A stretch of DNA of 7,276 nucleotides from the NCBI GenBank assembly GCA_031256305.1, contig JAIRQU010000166.1:1-7276 (forward strand), written 5' to 3'. This DNA comes from Burkholderiaceae bacterium (GTDB lineage: Bacteria > Pseudomonadota > Gammaproteobacteria > Burkholderiales > Burkholderiaceae_C). Position numbers and translations under genes: made by a program. Under the pieces are notes generated by a model that was given only the letters and a program-made list of their open reading frames with translations, searched no databases and was not told the DNA's origin. Within the stretch, counting starts at the first letter, position 1, and the number at the start of each line of letters is the position of its first letter. Below are positions 6,612-7,276 of the stretch, piece by piece.

Positions 6612-6632
6612 CGGCGCAATTGTTGAGCGCCG
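6612..6632. terminator. Possible stem-loop between convergent genes
   Basis: CGGCGC (6612-6617) and GCGCCG (6627-6632) form a perfect 6-base stem around a 9-base AT-rich loop, just after the ccmC stop and before the convergent gene's stop. The position suits a shared terminator. There is no T-run on either strand after the stem, so the call is weak. Confidence 0.35.
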
Positions 6633-6653
6633 ATACCCGCATCCGTCCGGCGG

Positions 6654-7276
6654 TCACGGCGAGCTAGCGCCGTTCTCGACCAGGCGCACGCAGGCGGTGC
6701 CTTGCTGAACCCACTGCGCGTAACGCCTGGGAATGGGCACTCTCAACAGGCCGCCCTGCACCGTGTGGGTATAGAAGCAGACCGGTTTTTCCTGGGTATG
6801 ACTATCGTCGATTTTTTCAATCCGGCAAAATATCCAGGTAATTTCCGTTCCGTCTGGTTGATCGCTTTTTATGGTCATAGTGCCCAAGCTGCCTTCAGGC
6901 ATTCCAATAAAATCGCTATCAGGCGTCCCTGAAATTGGAAACGGCGCGGCATCCCTGAATCCAAACATCGAATCGTGCTGCATCAGGCTGGCGCGAGCAT
7001 ACGGCCAGACGTATCGGCGCAAGAAATCTTGATCGGCGAAATGCCTTATGGGGGTCTCCTCAAATCTGAAACGCTGCATTAACTGTTGGAACGGCGGCAA
7101 AGAACCTGCGGCCACGCCCCATAACCCGGCCATTATCAATTCAATGTGTCCGGGGTGATCGCGCATCATGTGGAACCGCTTGCCGCTGGCCAGCCATTGA
7201 TCGACCGCCGCCGCTTCGCGCCGCGAAATCACTGAATCGGCATCGCGGAACAACACGCGCTGCATTTGCGGGTCGT
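6654..7276 (-). CDS. Probable glycosyltransferase-like protein, 5' end cut by window edge
   Basis: The frame is open to the right edge. The three codons before the first visible ATG (7265) read Asp-Pro-Gln in frame, so the true start probably lies outside and about 206 C-terminal residues are visible. Near the edge is VLFRDADSVISRREAAAVDQW, then RFHMMRDHPGHIELIMAGLWG. I recall this pattern (RDxDS, RE, AV.W, FH.MRDHP.H, AG.WG) from uncharacterised bacterial glycosyltransferase-like proteins. The DAD in RDADS could be the metal- and nucleotide-sugar-binding DxD motif, which is inference. The C-terminal 90 residues, from about FIGMPEGSLGTMT, are hydrophilic and not recognised. By hand count the lines 6781-6960 are about 42, 50 and 48% GC, against about 72% in a sampled ccmB line (5581-5640), which suggests a different origin. 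No signal peptide or membrane segment is visible in this part. The family call is moderate and the function unproven. Confidence 0.6.
   Translation of the reverse strand, partial: DPQMQRVLFRDADSVISRREAAAVDQWLASGKRFHMMRDHPGHIELIMAGLWGVAAGSLPPFQQLMQRFRFEETPIRHFADQDFLRRYVWPYARASLMQHDSMFGFRDAAPFPISGTPDSDFIGMPEGSLGTMTIKSDQPDGTEITWIFCRIEKIDDSHTQEKPVCFYTHTVQGGLLRVPIPRRYAQWVQQGTACVRLVENGASSP

Noticed and set aside
5074..6657. Minus-strand open frame of 527 codons antisense to ccmB and ccmC
   Set aside because: Its product is a Gln/Arg/His-rich low-complexity string with no domain. It arises from the high-GC codon structure of the clear ccmB and ccmC genes on the other strand.

Overview
The window is GC-rich DNA, roughly 65-70% GC in the coding parts, from a betaproteobacterium. 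It is most likely a member of the Burkholderiales close to Comamonadaceae. That inference rests on the near-canonical family sequence of TrpD (start motif [20 protein letters not shown]) and on the style of TrpC. No rRNA, tRNA, CRISPR array, insertion sequence or phage gene is visible, and every stretch longer than about 170 bases is occupied by a gene.

Left part (1-2161, minus strand): two genes of a branched-chain/amino-acid-type (HAAT family) ABC importer. A periplasmic substrate-binding protein with a signal peptide (968-2161) is followed by a LivH-type permease (836-1) that runs off the left edge. The second permease and the ATPases would be expected beyond that edge. The 131-base gap between the two genes can fold into a GC-rich hairpin. 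A 166-base divergent intergenic region (2162-2327) separates this operon from the next.

Centre (2328-4318, plus strand): tryptophan biosynthesis. trpD (anthranilate phosphoribosyltransferase) is followed by a 51-codon gene for a single-span membrane microprotein. trpC (indole-3-glycerol-phosphate synthase) comes next, starts with GTG and overlaps the microprotein gene by 11 bases. trpC carries an uninterrupted run of 15 A near its 5' end (3563-3577), which is exceptional in this GC-rich context. trpE and trpG, the usual neighbours, are not upstream of trpD.

Right part (4394-6603, plus strand): ccmA, ccmB and ccmC, which encode the ATPase and two membrane proteins of the CcmABCD transporter of System I cytochrome c maturation. 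ccmA has a TTG start and a strong ribosome binding site. ccmA and ccmB overlap as ATGA. No ccmD or later ccm gene follows. Instead a convergent gene of clearly lower GC (6654 to the right edge, minus strand) encodes the C-terminal part of a protein resembling a bacterial glycosyltransferase-like family.

The points most worth a second look are the A15 tract in trpC, the membrane microprotein embedded in the trp operon, and the abrupt end of the ccm cluster at a compositionally different gene. I saw no convincing evidence of a wholly new multi-gene system.
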